Source: Plakobranchus ocellatus | Taxonomy: Eukaryota > Mollusca > Gastropoda > Plakobranchidae | Assembly: GCA_019648995.1 (NCBI GenBank) | Contig: BLXT01001848.1 | Coordinates: 3,197,523 to 3,261,522 of the forward strand | Reading direction: 5' to 3' | DNA: 64,000 bases | Shown here: positions 10,661 through 21,997 of the stretch, in pieces | Numbering within the stretch: position 1 is the stretch's first letter | How the letters are laid out: the number at the start of each line of letters is the position of its first letter | Notes under the pieces: generated by a model | What the model was told of the DNA's origin: nothing | Seen by the model: the letters and a program-made list of their open reading frames with translations, nothing else | Database searches by the model: none | Made by a program: the position numbers and the translations under genes

Positions 10661-12774
10661 GGGAAGAGAGCTTTCTTCTCTGAAGACTCTCTTACATGCT
10701 TTCACATGAGTATTTCTCTCTGTGTAGCAGTCCAACAAAACAAGTAGAGTTGCTGGATTGCAAGATTGACTTTAAATATAAACTGTTGACTAGAGGGTCA
10801 AAAACTTATCACTTCACTATATGAGAAAACAACAAACATGCTGCAGAGTTTATGTACATAAAGCAGTGGAAATGTTTGCTTCTTTGCTTAAATATTTTAA
10901 TTTGATTTCAGTCATGTAGACTTGCAGCTTGACTCATTTTGTTGGACAGCTACACATGTATAAGCTGGATCTCCGGTAAAAAATAAAATACTAATAATAC
11001 AAATATATTCCTAAATACTTTTAGTTTTTGTGAAGCGAAATTATTTTTATTACTATGTGTATACGCATCAATATTTTTGCTTTCTTTTCAAAATAAATTG
11101 CATTATCAAAGTACTCTCTAGCTGGAGAATTATTCATGACCTCTTATGTCATCTATTCTATTACCGGGTAGTTGAATATTTTTCCACCTTTTTTCTTAAC
11201 TTAAGTTAAAGCATTTTAAACTAGGTTTTCTCTGAGCTGGGGGATTATTTGCGACTTCTTATGCCACCTTACACTTTAAGTTTAATAGTTGTGTTTTCCT
11301 TTTTTATTTTTTCATTATCAGCTTTCTCTAAGCTGGGGAATAACTTGCAATCTCCTAAGCCACACAATGCTTTTTATATGGAAAAAAAAAAAAAGGAAAT
11401 AAAACCTGCTGATTTCCTTGAAATCTAGAACTAAAGCTTACTGCGGGCACAAAGTTTAGTCCATTTGTTTCTCCTAGTATTTGTGAAGATTCCAATATAC
11501 TAGTGTCATAGATTTTTTGCCGAGGAAATCAACATTCTTGGATAAATTGTATTAGTTTTTATTTTGAGAAATCCACGACACAACTAACAGCAAATGTCAC
11601 CTACCTGAAGGGCTTTTCATAATTATAGACCACTGCAGAACATTTTCTATGAGGATACAAAGCAAAGCCTCAATATCCATAAATCATTTGTAGATCCATC
11701 ATAAATTTAGTTCTTCTCAAAACTTAACTTTATCAATTTTTTTTCCTTACATTCTATTCTCCCTTCCATTCCCCCCTTTTATCTCTCTAGATAAAACACA
11801 AACAGCAAAAAAGGTTTAAAAACATTTAATTATCCTCTCAAGGCCTTCGTCTTGCCTATGTTTTTTTTTTTATTGTTAAATTGAGGTCCTAATATGACTC
11901 TTTTATAAATTTACATCCAAATCAAGATTCTTACTTAACTCTGAGCAAAATTTTATGAACCCAATAAAGCAGTCTCTTTTAGTTTTTTAATCGGTTTTCA
12001 ATGCACATCAAGGCCAAAAAACATTGAAAATCCTGACACTTATAAAGCCTTGTGAGGCCATACATTGTTCTAAAAAATAAACTATTCTTGAATAAACTGA
12101 CAGAGGTAAAAAGCAGCTTTTTTCACCAATATTCCTGCAGTAAAAACAATATCAAAATAGATTTTTTTAAGAGATTACCAATTGGAGGAATATTTTTGAC
12201 AGCTCATTATGCAATATTTAACAACTTTTTATATTGGGGTAGAGGTTTTATGTGAGTATAGTAATTTACTTTCATCTCACAAAAACTTGAAATACAATCC
12301 TTGAATTTTTATGCCTCAAATATCTCAAATTTGACTGTCATGTACACTAGATGTTCAATTAGGTAAGTCCAAGCGACAAAATAAGGAATATTTTAAGGCA
12401 GGATTCTAAGTCAAAATGTAAATCGAAGCAGATTTATAAAATGTCCCCCAAAAAGCTGGTTCTTATGATGAAAATAACAATAAAAGCAAAATAAAAACAT
12501 CAACATATTTAACAACAACCTTGAACTGTTTAAAAAATTTATATTGAGAGAAAGAGAGAGAGAATACAGGAAGGTGGGCTTTGAAACAGAAAAAAACGGT
12601 AGAGATAAGTGAAACAGAGACAGCAACACAAAGGCTGATGACATAAAATTTGCAGCAAAGCATGCCTGATAATAAGTAAAGAGACTATCAGAAGAGAAAA
12701 CAAACTGATTGATTGATTGATAATTGAGCAGCTCAGACACAAATGTTCAAGCACCAGAGGGAAAAGCTTCTAGA
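10661..12774. other. 3' flank and probable 3' UTR of the TRAF gene
   Basis: This lies directly downstream, on the minus strand, of the TRAF stop codon. It is AT-rich. TTTATT, which is AATAAA on the minus strand, occurs at about 11868 among other places, so the polyadenylation site cannot be fixed. It holds the degenerate repeats described at 11112-11366. Confidence 0.4.
11112..11366. repeat. Three degenerate copies of a ~42-bp motif
   Basis: The copies lie at about 11114, 11229 and 11325, with spacings of about 115 and 96 bp. Each reads TCTCTRAGCTGGGGRAT, then a variable TTATTTGCGA-like block, then CTYCTTATGCCAC-like sequence. The intervening DNA is AT-rich and unrelated. Function unknown. 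They may be an old satellite or conserved 3' UTR sites of the TRAF gene. Confidence 0.65.
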
Positions 12775-12960
12775 TTATGGATAGCCCACACCTAGTTGAT
12801 TCGGATTCATGTCTGTGTATGCACTGAGCCCATCTGTGTCCACAATAATCTTGACAAAGATTGTGTCATCCTTGAGGTATCCTCGTTGTCGGCTGTGAAG
12901 CTTCTCTAGAGGCAGAAAAAGAGGGCATCCACTTGCTATGTTCATCTCAGTTGTAGGGCG
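12775..12960 (-). CDS. TRAF: TRAF adaptor, last exon (C-terminal half of MATH domain)
   Basis: On the minus strand an acceptor (ACTAAACTCACAG) precedes 61 codons and a TAA at 12777-12775. It encodes RPTTEMNIASGCPLF, the hallmark segment near the end of TRAF-C/MATH domains, then the strand segments GYLKDDTIFVKIIVDT. The protein ends with about 16 extra residues (SAYTDMNPNQLGVGYP) beyond where vertebrate TRAF2/3 stop. The previous exon (21091-21180) ends ..SSSFK in phase 0, giving the family-typical SSFK-RPT junction. TRAF-C domains trimerise and bind short motifs in TNF-receptor tails at the plasma membrane, signalling toward NF-kB/MAPK. The coding evidence is strong. The paralogue (TRAF2, 3 or 5 type) is not certain. 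Confidence 0.96.
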   Translation of the reverse strand, partial: RPTTEMNIASGCPLFLPLEKLHSRQRGYLKDDTIFVKIIVDTDGLSAYTDMNPNQLGVGYP

Positions 12961-15900
12961 CTGTGAGTTTAGTAAAAATGATGAAGTCATGAAAAAAATA
13001 AAGAAAGAAATTGAATATAAATCGATCTCTTCTAAAAGATTACGCTTTTCAACAACAAAGCTAGTTTTTAAAAATTTATGGCTACCAATATAATATAATT
13101 TTAAGAAATTAAGATTCTACAACATATAATTAAAATCAGAACTCCACACAGCATAGTACCAGGGATATTTTGTTTGGAGGCTACGTTAGGTCTTTTACTG
13201 TGACCAGGTCACAAACTGGGATCACTGACCCTGAAATGCAAGTTCTGAAGCCTGGCACAAGCATTGCATTCATTTCTACAATTATCAATCATTTTTTATT
13301 TGTTTTGTTGTGATAGTGTTACAATGGTAACTGCACAAAACTCACCAGGACAAAAGAAATATACCATTAGAATTGAAATATTATAACACACTAAATACGA
13401 TGCATCTAAAGTAGGGTAAGGGTGGTCTTAGAACAAGCTTAGCATACATTTTTGAAGCAGTAAGGCAATTACATTCAAACAGTAATCATATCTAGCTGGC
13501 TTTTGAACCTGTGGTTGTGACTCAATATCATGTTAATTTGATCACTCTCAAAAGGTTGATATCCCAGCAGCAGAAATAAACCTTATATAAGGCAAATTAT
13601 TCAACCTACTTCCTTCAGCAGATCATATTGAAAACTTTGACTTTGGGTTTTGCAAAATTGTAAATATTAGCCTATTTCTAAGTATAGGCTCATTTTTTTT
13701 TTATTGAAGTCATCAGCTTTATAAAGCAAGAAACACTTCTGATTTTTCCAGAGGTAAGTAAGAGAGAGAATAAATTTCATTTTTTTTCCTACTGTATGCT
13801 TCCCATTAGTTGATTGCATGGTTGAGAAAAATAAATTTACAAATTAATTCTCGATTCTGTTTGTCTGCCATGGCCTCAAGAGTGATTGTATCAATAAGAA
13901 CAATAACTAAAGGTAACACATATCAACAATGTCGATGTTCTATCTTACTATATCATATATCAGCGATTAAGAAAAGCAGACAACAAATGAATAACTCGCT
14001 AAGAGGCAAAAGTATGACATGCGATAAAGCATTTACTGTTTACATTAAAAAAGTTGAAAAGTGAAGTTTTTACAGAATATCACTATAAAAGCTTTACTGA
14101 CAAATGTATCTAAAACAAATATGCAGAAGTAGCAGTAATCTTGTGTTTTTATGGTTGAAATCTGGGAAATATTTTGGTTTGCTCATGCACGGCCTGAGAT
14201 AACGGCGCATTGGCTGACCACAAGTTACTGTGTCCCAAGGGACTGATAAGGTGGCAATATGAGGTGACCAGGGGTGCTTTGCCCAGAGATGGTTTGCCTA
14301 ACTAAAGCAGCACTCAGGAGGCAAATTTCTACCCTGTGCCCAAACTAAAATGATCATACCAGACCAATGCAGTAATAATTGCTAAAAAAAAAAAAATGGA
14401 GAAGTAGTGCAACTAAAAGTAAATGAAGAATTTCCCTCTGCTTTCCAATAGGCTGGCGACTGTTCATATAGTCACTAACTTTTCTAACTTTGAAGAAGTG
14501 ATCAGGAACAAACAACCAAATCATCAACACACTGAAAGAGAAGAAAAGATGCAGAGAAAATGGGCTAGGATTCAAGATCTCAGCCATGTGAGATTTTTAT
14601 GTTTAGTGAGCTCATGGGCTGCTCTCTCATTGCCCCAGGTGGGCGATTCCATGGTGTGGTGAGTGCAAAGCTTAAGTTTGACAAGTAGGCAAAATAATTG
14701 TTGACTCTGAAGTAATTATTAAATTACACCATTGTATTTTTCACATTATTGCAAAGCCAAACTGACTAAAATACAATGTGTATTAGGTTTCAATCTATTA
14801 GTAAGTTCTTTTATTCCCCTCTAGATTCCAGGTTTAGCATGGACATTAAAATTACTAAAAATTTTTAGATCCTTTCCTGTTGGACTTACATGTTAAGTTA
14901 TGTGTGCTTAGAGACTGTAGGCATGAAATTAAGAGTCTGAATGAAAGAACACTTTCATTTGATCAAATATTCCTGTCATCCTAGGTACTCACTGCATGGA
15001 GGATTGTCTCATTTTAAGTATAAAATAGACTATGCTTGTACCATGCTTAAGATTCATATTTCTCATTCATTTATTACAATCAAACTGGGTGATCTTCCCA
15101 ATCAAAATTATTGACTCTTGGTTATGAGTTTTTTCCTCCCATTCTCTCTGTAATAAGCTATTTCCCACTATTAAATTTCCAATGAAGCAAACAGAAAAAT
15201 AATAACCATCCTATATATGTAAGAGCCAATCGTTTGCACATCGTAAAACTGCCAACGATTGCTCTTTGATTGTGTTCTTCACGGTTTTATACAGGGTGGG
15301 GGGAAAGAGAAAGATATTCCCACTTTGGGGCGGCTCTGAATTTTTGCTCAAAATACTTTTTTGGCATAAACTCAAGACATGTGTTTAGGCAAATCCAGGG
15401 TGCTGACAGGAAATATTATGTAATAAAATATGCATCAGACCATAAATATGCCTTTAAGTAAGCCAACAGTAGCTTGCATGGTATACTATTACACAGTGAT
15501 TATTGTATAAACGTTTGGTGTAAAATTTTAAACTTTATAAATAAGCCATGATTAGTGATGTAATGATCAGGCGAAAAAAAAAAATATCCTTAAATTGATT
15601 AGATTAAACTTGACAAGATATAATGCCCAAAATAGTTGCTTTGTAGATGTAGTTTACAACTGTGATTAAGACAAAATTATAATCGAAATTACGAGAGTTT
15701 TTAAAACACTTGTATTTCTTCTTTTTTGTGTTTTTTTTTTTTTTTTTGTTTCAATATCTAACATTGATGTCGATGTAAAGAAGTTTCAAATAAGTATATA
15801 GGCTTACAACAGTATTCCACAATATCTGCAATAAATACTTTTATTTTTTAAATATACTAGCCAAACCCATTGCAGATTTTTATTATTTCACTCAAAGATT

Positions 15901-16459
15901 TTCACAAGAAAACAAAAGTTGCATACCAAACATTTTGACGCTGTTTTTCTCTTCAGCTTTGATTTGAAGCGTGCAAAGTTCCTGAACATAACTGTTATTA
16001 AAAAATCTACCTGCATATTTTGTTTCACATGGTTAATAAGTTTTAAATAGGCTTAAAATTGTCATTTTGTAAGTCTATAAAACATCTTCGGGATTTTTAA
16101 ATATGCCTTCATAAAATGGCATTATCTCAAGTAACATATGAATTTTTTGTGGATTTTATTGATGCCCCACAAAAATTTGTATAAGCATTACACATCTGAG
16201 CTTAGCTCTATTATAATAAGATGAAGATCAGAAAGGATTACTAATTAATTTGATACCCATCGATATAAAAAAAAAAGGAACAAAACAACTTGGATTTGCT
16301 CGAATCATTTTGAAATTGCCAAAAGGCTACTCAGAATAGTTGTACATGTAATTATGAAGTTTTAAATTATCTTACTTTTCAATATTTTCTTTATTCATAA
16401 TACTATAGTTGAAAAAGGTATATATATAATATATTATTTATATATATATACATATATAT
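12961..16459. other. TRAF intron 6, right part (genomic left): nothing further recognised
   Basis: AT-rich intronic DNA. Weak short reading frames (for example 13810-14064 plus) show no family features. A (TA)-rich tract at about 16430-16459 directly abuts the CMC-type element. Confidence 0.4.
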
Positions 16460-17320
16460 CACGGCTGCTTATTTCGGCCTGAATCCTAACTTTTAGCTGT
16501 CAAGAGCCTAAAGCAATTAATCACTTGTGAGGTGCAGGTGAAGCGCGAGAGCGCTAACCTTATTGTGGAGGGTTGGGCAGGCGCATGCGGAGGTACCGTG
16601 ACCTGGTCAGTTGAGCTATAGCATTAATGATGCTCCGCTGCCTTTGCAGTGAAGATTTCGTGCATTTTACTTGTTTTTAAGCATTGATTTACTAACACAG
16701 ATTTCATTTGATGGTATCAAACGGGATATCATTTTAAAGTGCTTTTAATTATCTATGCAACGGTGTAAAGGTGAAAGTTGTATCTTTTATCTATATGCTT
16801 ATTATCCTTCGCATAGAAGATAGTCTGAAGTTGAGAATTTTGTACTCTTTTTAATTAAAAAAAAAATTATCAAAATTCTCCCTCACCGGATTTTTCAAAT
16901 TTAAAACAACATATGTAAGTGTATTGTCATAGACAAAAGTTTGTGAAAGTTTCAAAAAGACGACCCTAATAGTATTGTCAGTAGAGGAGAGTAAAGCCAG
17001 TTAAGTGGAATCATGATAACAGTAAGATGCTGTGTATTAAGCTGTCGTTACTTTTCCTTTGGTTATTTTTAGGCATTTCACCTTTCCCAAATACTCTGAC
17101 TATATCCGACATTTTACAATTATATATTTTTCCCGTACAGGATTTTTTTATGAACATTTACGCCATATTAAAAAAAATACATGAGATATAACTGTCCGTA
17201 TTTGTATAAACCGTTCACGCTATAATGCATAGCTCACATACACAATGATCTGTCACACACAAACCCTATCCCACTATGTTTACGTTACATTCAGACATTT
17301 AAAAAAACGTCGACAATTAT

Positions 17321-17587
17321 ATGAGAATTTACAGGGAGGTCTTGCAGAAAAAAGTAATTCCTAAACAACACCTGCTTGAGTTTCACTGCCTTCCTTATAT
17401 TTACGAACAAAGTATTGATCTTGGTCTATTGGGAGAGCAAGGCGGTGAACTCATTCACTCCACCATTGCAAAAATGGAGAAGAGGACAGCTGGCATACGC
17501 GAAGGAGGAAAAAAAATGAAAATAATAATGGAATGCCATCTTCTCCAGGTCGCACCTTTTTTTTACAAAAGTATATTCCCCCAATAG
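17321..17587 (+). pseudogene. CMC-type transposase, C-terminal remnant with Glu block
   Basis: An 88-codon frame contains KKVIPKQHLLEFHCLPYI, then LGLLGEQGGELIHSTI, then HLLQVAPFF. It aligns without large gaps to the end of the transposase at 37240-37497 (HKVIPKQYLMGKHCIPHI, LGLLGEQGTENSHQTI, HLLQIAPAL). The GEQGxE block is the likely third catalytic acid of the RNase H-like fold. The two earlier acids are missing, so this is a relic of an internally deleted element. Confidence 0.85.
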
Positions 17588-18392
17588 AGAGAGGAACATT
17601 GATGAAAGACTAAAGATTTAGCCAATATTTTTGGTTTGTAAATATTGTTTTAAATAAACATGACGCAGACCCTTGCATGCACACACAAGCGCAGCATACA
17701 TAGTATATAATATTTTCACATTTTACGTTTAAACACATACTGCTCACTAGGTGTACAAACCTGGCCTTAGTTTCTTATACTTCATTGGACGAAGACTTTT
17801 CAATATTAAAACTCACCTTGTCTAACGCTGGAGATAGAATTACATGGATTATCTTTATGGCCTGAGATACAGAGTGATAACGTGAAGCCAAGCCCCGGCA
17901 GCAAGTCCGGCTAAAAAGTTTGAACTGGAGTAGCGTTACCATAAACAAGTGACCATTGTAAGCCTCACAAGAGGGTCTTCTAAACGAAATTTATAAGGTG
18001 AGCGGTTTATACTTCTCTTTCTATGATGCTGAAGTCTCTTTACTATCTGTGGTGAGGAAACTTTTTTTTATTCGTTTTTAAATGGTGTTTTCTGTCACAC
18101 AAAGACTGTTACAAAAGATGGTTAAATAACCAATCCCTATTAACTGCCTATTATTTCCAATATGATTTATGTTATACCTATTCAAAGAGCAACATGTCTG
18201 TAATTGATCTGTAATAATATAAAAAATAAGCCAACTTGTGCTGAATTATTACAATTTTTTGTTTTTGTGCATAAAATGGGAAGAGTTTGGGTCATGCTGA
18301 CCTTTTAGCTAGGAGCTTTTGCCAAGTGGCCACCAGGTAAATTGAACCCGTGACCTCTGTGCAGTGAGGTCAAACTAAAATGCAAGCTACTA

Positions 18393-19808
18393 CAGTGGAA
18401 CTTGGCTACAACGGGACCCATAAGGGCGTAGTGCACAGTCCCGTTATAAGCAAGGCCCGTTGTAAAAATAAAAGGAAGATAATCCTTGAAAACGGTACCT
18501 TACTAAAATCACCCCCCTTTAATAAGCGGCTAGTATTAAACGTGACCCTTGCATACATCGTATTAGATCTATATTATTTCATTGCATTTTGTGTGTGAAT
18601 TGTTTTGTCTGTCTGTATTTATTGGTTTATGGGGTTTTTTTTTCTTGTGCGCATGTCTTTTGTGTGGTGTTTTTTTTCACGTTTTACATTTTCTTTTTTT
18701 CTACTTTAATTTGTTTTTAGTAGGAGTAGTAGGTTACATTATGGATTTAAGTGGGTCCAGAATATGGTGTTTTACAATGCTTGGTTACACCAAGTATACA
18801 AACAGCGATCTAATTCCTGAAGCCTATTGTTTTTAGTCGCTTCCGATCAGGTTGAAAATTGCCTTTGGTGAGGGCTGACATGATAGCATCCTTGTCTTTC
18901 AATGTATAAAGTGTTCCTGACGAAATCTCATAATCTCGACAGATCTGGGCTTTTGACTTTATTTTCTTGTCCACCTCCTCAATGATTTTGGCCTTTACAA
19001 AGAAAAACATTTCCTTATTCTTGATTCCATGCTGGATAAACACAGGCTAAGACCATAATCAAACGTAGGCTTAGAAATTTAGATGTAGAGATCTATTCGT
19101 TAATGCGACCTGCGAGCATCAGAGCGAGACTGAGAGATAAGAGGCAATTTCGTAAAACACTGGACCTAGATCGATGCTTTTTTTGTTCATTGAGTCAGTG
19201 AGTGACAACCACAACGGTCTAACTGTAAGCCTAATTGAAATCTATCTAGGCATTGAACAAAATAGACGCACCCCGAGGGCTTGTAAAGTTGAATGCGCCC
19301 AGTCATTTCCTCATCAGCCCCACCCTCAGTCTCTTGTCTTACACTACCAATCACACACACTGACAGTCACAGTCACACACGCCTCTTGCTAGCCTACGGC
19401 TGACGGACTATTCACCACTCAGTCCCGTGCTTTTTTTGCCAATCCAAGTTGCCGGCGTTGCATCATTCTCTTTCACTCCCCGATGCGCAAGGTGTTCATT
19501 GGCTAATATTTTGAATGAACTGAAAGTACCGAAACAGACCATGGCTTTATCTCCTTTGTATCAATACCAATGTTAATTTAGATTCATCGCGGAGCTATAG
19601 TCCGTTTCACGAATCTATTTGTAGGCCTAGGCTTAGGCCTTTGTATGAAGCTGGGTCCCGCTGTAGGCAAGCTTATCATGTAGTAGATGCCGTTCTAGCA
19701 AAAATAAAATATAAAGGATATATAAGGGAAAATAACGGGCTTGTGTCAAGGTCCCGTTGCATGCAAGGTCCCGTTGTAACCAGGTCCCATTGTAGGTGAG
19801 CTCTACTG
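18393..19808 (-). mobile_element. Tigger/pogo-type element carrying only a DNA-binding domain
   Basis: TA flanks both sides (18391-18392 and 19809-19810). Inward termini are CAGTGGAACTTGGCTACAA (left) and CAGTAGAGCTCACCTACAA (right), each followed by CGGGACC or TGGGACC. Motifs of the form GTCCCGTTGTA recur at 18404-18420, 18438-18466, 19653-19670 and 19747-19798. Only a pogo-type helix-turn-helix frame is found (18810-19043, minus). There is no DDE domain, so the element is non-autonomous. It sits about 10 bp from the right end of the CMC-type element and is therefore younger than it. Confidence 0.88.
18810..19043 (-). pseudogene. Pogo/CENP-B-type helix-turn-helix fragment
   Basis: A 77-codon open frame holds KAKIIEEVDKKIKSKAQICR, DYEISSGTLYTLKDKD, then GNFQPDRKRLK. 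This is the Tigger/CENP-B N-terminal pattern (helix, two-helix DNA reader, basic stretch after GNF). The frame then stops. The DDE transposase domain that normally follows is absent from the element. It is unbroken as a stand-alone DNA-binding domain, but there is no evidence of expression. Confidence 0.8.
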
Positions 19809-19821
19809 TAACAGCCGTGAT

Positions 19822-19824
<3 letters not shown>

Positions 19825-19854
<30 letters not shown>
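19825..19854. repeat. (TA)n microsatellite
   Basis: About 15 TA units just outside the right end of the CMC-type element. A TA-rich tract also flanks its left end, suggesting insertion into a TA repeat. Confidence 0.9.
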
Positions 19855-19860
<6 letters not shown>

Positions 19861-21090
19861 TAAAGATTGAGAAAAGATCATCAAGTCTTTCAGCCTCACA
19901 ATGCACATTAACATCCATTAGATACTGAATCCTACATCACCCACAAACATCCGATAGCACTATTGTTTACAGGGTTGCTAACTGGTTACAGAAAGCTTGC
20001 TTAAACCTTGCAGTCTCACTAGGCTTGATAGAAACATTTAAAAGGAGGTTATTACAATATTTCTGGCAAGCTTCATTGTCAGAAAAATTCCTTAATGTTG
20101 TATAGATCAAAGCCTCCCATTTCTTGCTGGCCCCAGAACCTCAAAACAAAATGATGATTGTACAATTTATATTGGAATCATAGTGATGACAATTAGATAG
20201 CTGCAAACTTTTCAAAACCCAAAATCAGATTCAATTTTTAGGCCCTTAGGCCCCAGCAGGGTCCATGAACAGCCCCCCGGTTGGGAGGTGCAGGGTGGGA
20301 CTTCACACCCCCCCCCCCCCCNNNNNNNNNNNNNNNNNNNNNNNNCCCCCCCCTCTTTGTCACAAATGGCCATAACATGATTTCGGAGTAAAAAAAAAAA
20401 GGCCTCTCCTCGATTCAGATGTAAATATTATTAACTTGTGGGTGCCAGGGTTTTGAGTATATGCCATTCCTGAAGACCTAAATCCCAACTTCTGACATTC
20501 CAGAAAATAAAGTGCGTTTTTGATTAGCCACACCAAAATTTAAAAAAAATCATTCAAGAATAAAACAGCTGTATGATATAAGTTTAAAACAGTGTTACAT
20601 TCTCTTAAATAACTCACCATTAGAAGTGGCTGAGGCTCCTAATAATATAATAAAATGCAGGATAGAATGACAAGTTCACACTGCTGTGGCAAAGTGGTGG
20701 TTACTAGTTCTCTTTTTATACATATATCCAGATATGTGAATACATTACCAAAACTGGCTTATTGGATAAAAAAATTGGGTCCATTTTTTACCCAACAAAA
20801 TGTATAATCGTATGTTAAGGGCGAAATCATATCGCCGTACTGATGATGTCATAATCATGCTGGTTAGTAGCTATGCAATGAATCTGATGTGTACTTTGAG
20901 ATAGCAAGCCTGATAATGGTTCTCAAGACAGACCCAAAGTTGGCCTAGATCTTCATGCATTTCAGGATTAGCAGTGCTAACCCCAGCACCCATCTTTAAG
21001 CATCAGTACAGAGAAGCAACATAAAGAATATATGATTTTTAAAAATAACTTAATAAGTAGATAAAATTTTTTTTTAAATTTTGAATGTAC
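19855..21090. other. TRAF intron 6 remainder, with an assembly gap
   Basis: Nothing recognised. A gap of 24 N at 20322-20345 is enclosed in a C-run (about 20308-20352), so it is a homopolymer that could not be read. Confidence 0.5.
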
Positions 21091-21180
21091 CTTGAAAGAG
21101 GAACTTGAGGAATCGGGCCTGAAGGCATCAAGTATATGCTCCTTGTGTGTTTGATTCTGGTCTATCATCATCAATGTAAC
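21091..21180 (-). CDS. TRAF: TRAF adaptor exon (MATH domain)
   Basis: A 90-bp exon, phase 0 at both ends. Acceptor CTTACCACAG, donor AAG|GTACAT. It encodes VTLMMIDQNQTHKEHILDAF then RPDSSSSSFK, the central strands of the TRAF-C/MATH fold. VTLMLLDQ..HV.DAFRPD is the TRAF2 pattern and HLGDAFKPDPNSSSFK the TRAF3 pattern, and this exon mixes both. The preceding exon ends ..PWPFTQK and the next starts RPTTEMN, giving the continuous family sequence across both junctions. Confidence 0.95.
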
Positions 21181-21865
21181 CTGTGGTAAGGCATACAGTC
21201 TTACAATGAAGTTTTTTTTATATAATAAGCAGGCTTGATCAAAAACTTCCAACCTGTTTGAAAATTAATCAGAGGAAAATTATTCAACTACAGCTTTAGG
21301 CAAATTTGGAAGAAGGAAACTAAAGCAATACGAAGATACCTATCTTATCTCTTTTATTTATTCCATGCCCATTTAATGAAAAGTTGTTTTTTAAAAAAAA
21401 GAAATAAAAAAAAATTTTATTACTGGCAAGAATAAAAAGGAAACTTTTACAATAATCAATGAAAAGCCAACCCCCACCCCCCAAATGTTGAAGGACAAAC
21501 ATTGAGATCAAATGTAACATAAGTCAAAAAACGATTTTTATTCACTTTAAAGAGTCAAAAATAAATTATGAGTGGCACTAACTAGCGCCAACGAGAGGAC
21601 ATGGAAATACTGATTGCAGAAACAATTAACCTGCTCTCAATGTATTAAGACATTGCAAGTTGTTCCAAATGACGGTAAGACATCTAAGTGTATTAAATTA
21701 ACTATACCAGTATCATTCTCCATATAATTTTTGCCCTAAATCAATGTATTTTGTCATAAAACTGCACACTATTATGTGATTAGTAATTGCCATTTATTAT
21801 TTCAAAAGTAATGATACTTTCCCCAAACAAAGCCAGTATTAAATCAGCTAGAAGTGTATAAATAC
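21181..21865. other. TRAF intron 5
   Basis: The shortest intron in the visible gene (685 bp). AT-rich, with no element recognised. Confidence 0.6.
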
Positions 21866-21997
21866 CTTTTGAGTAAAAGGCCATGGCAGCAGAGCATCAT
21901 AGTGACCTCGCATGATTACAAAGAACAGTGATATATGTGTCCCTTTGCCTATACCGTCTCCATTAGGGTAGATGCGAGCACACATCTTATAGCCACA
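21866..21997 (-). CDS. TRAF: TRAF adaptor exon (MATH domain)
   Basis: A 132-bp exon, phase 0 at both ends. Acceptor CTACCCTGTTTCAG, donor AAAAG|GTATTT. It encodes [20 protein letters not shown], then [19 protein letters not shown] and PFTQK. This is the most conserved stretch of TRAF-C domains, and [27 protein letters not shown] is especially close to TRAF3. The NGDG turn and the LPWPF segment take part in the trimer and receptor-binding surface in known structures. Confidence in the exon borders is high because both junctions restore the family sequence. Confidence 0.97.

Larger units (their letters stand above)
16460..19819 (+). mobile_element. Deleted CMC-type (RAG1-core-like) transposon, second copy
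   Basis: The left end reads CACGGCTGCTTATTTCGG. The right end, read inward from 19819, is CACGGCTGT, after which a Tigger-type element (18393-19808) interrupts it. On the far side of that insertion the right end resumes as GTAGCTTGCATTTTAGTTTG. Both ends then contain a TTTTAG block, as does the copy at 34066-38195. Flanking AT on both sides may be a 2-bp target duplication. Without the Tigger-type element it is about 1.94 kb, too small for the whole transposase. Only the C-terminal segment at 17321-17587 remains. The termini differ from the other copy (CACGG versus CACTG/CACAG), so it is a separate subfamily. Confidence 0.75.

Noticed and set aside
16430-19860. Reading CACGGCTG at both ends as a chance match in TA-rich flanks
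   Set aside because: Rejected as chance because removing the nested Tigger restores a right end with the same internal TTTTAG block as the other CMC-type copy, and the enclosed frame is that transposase.
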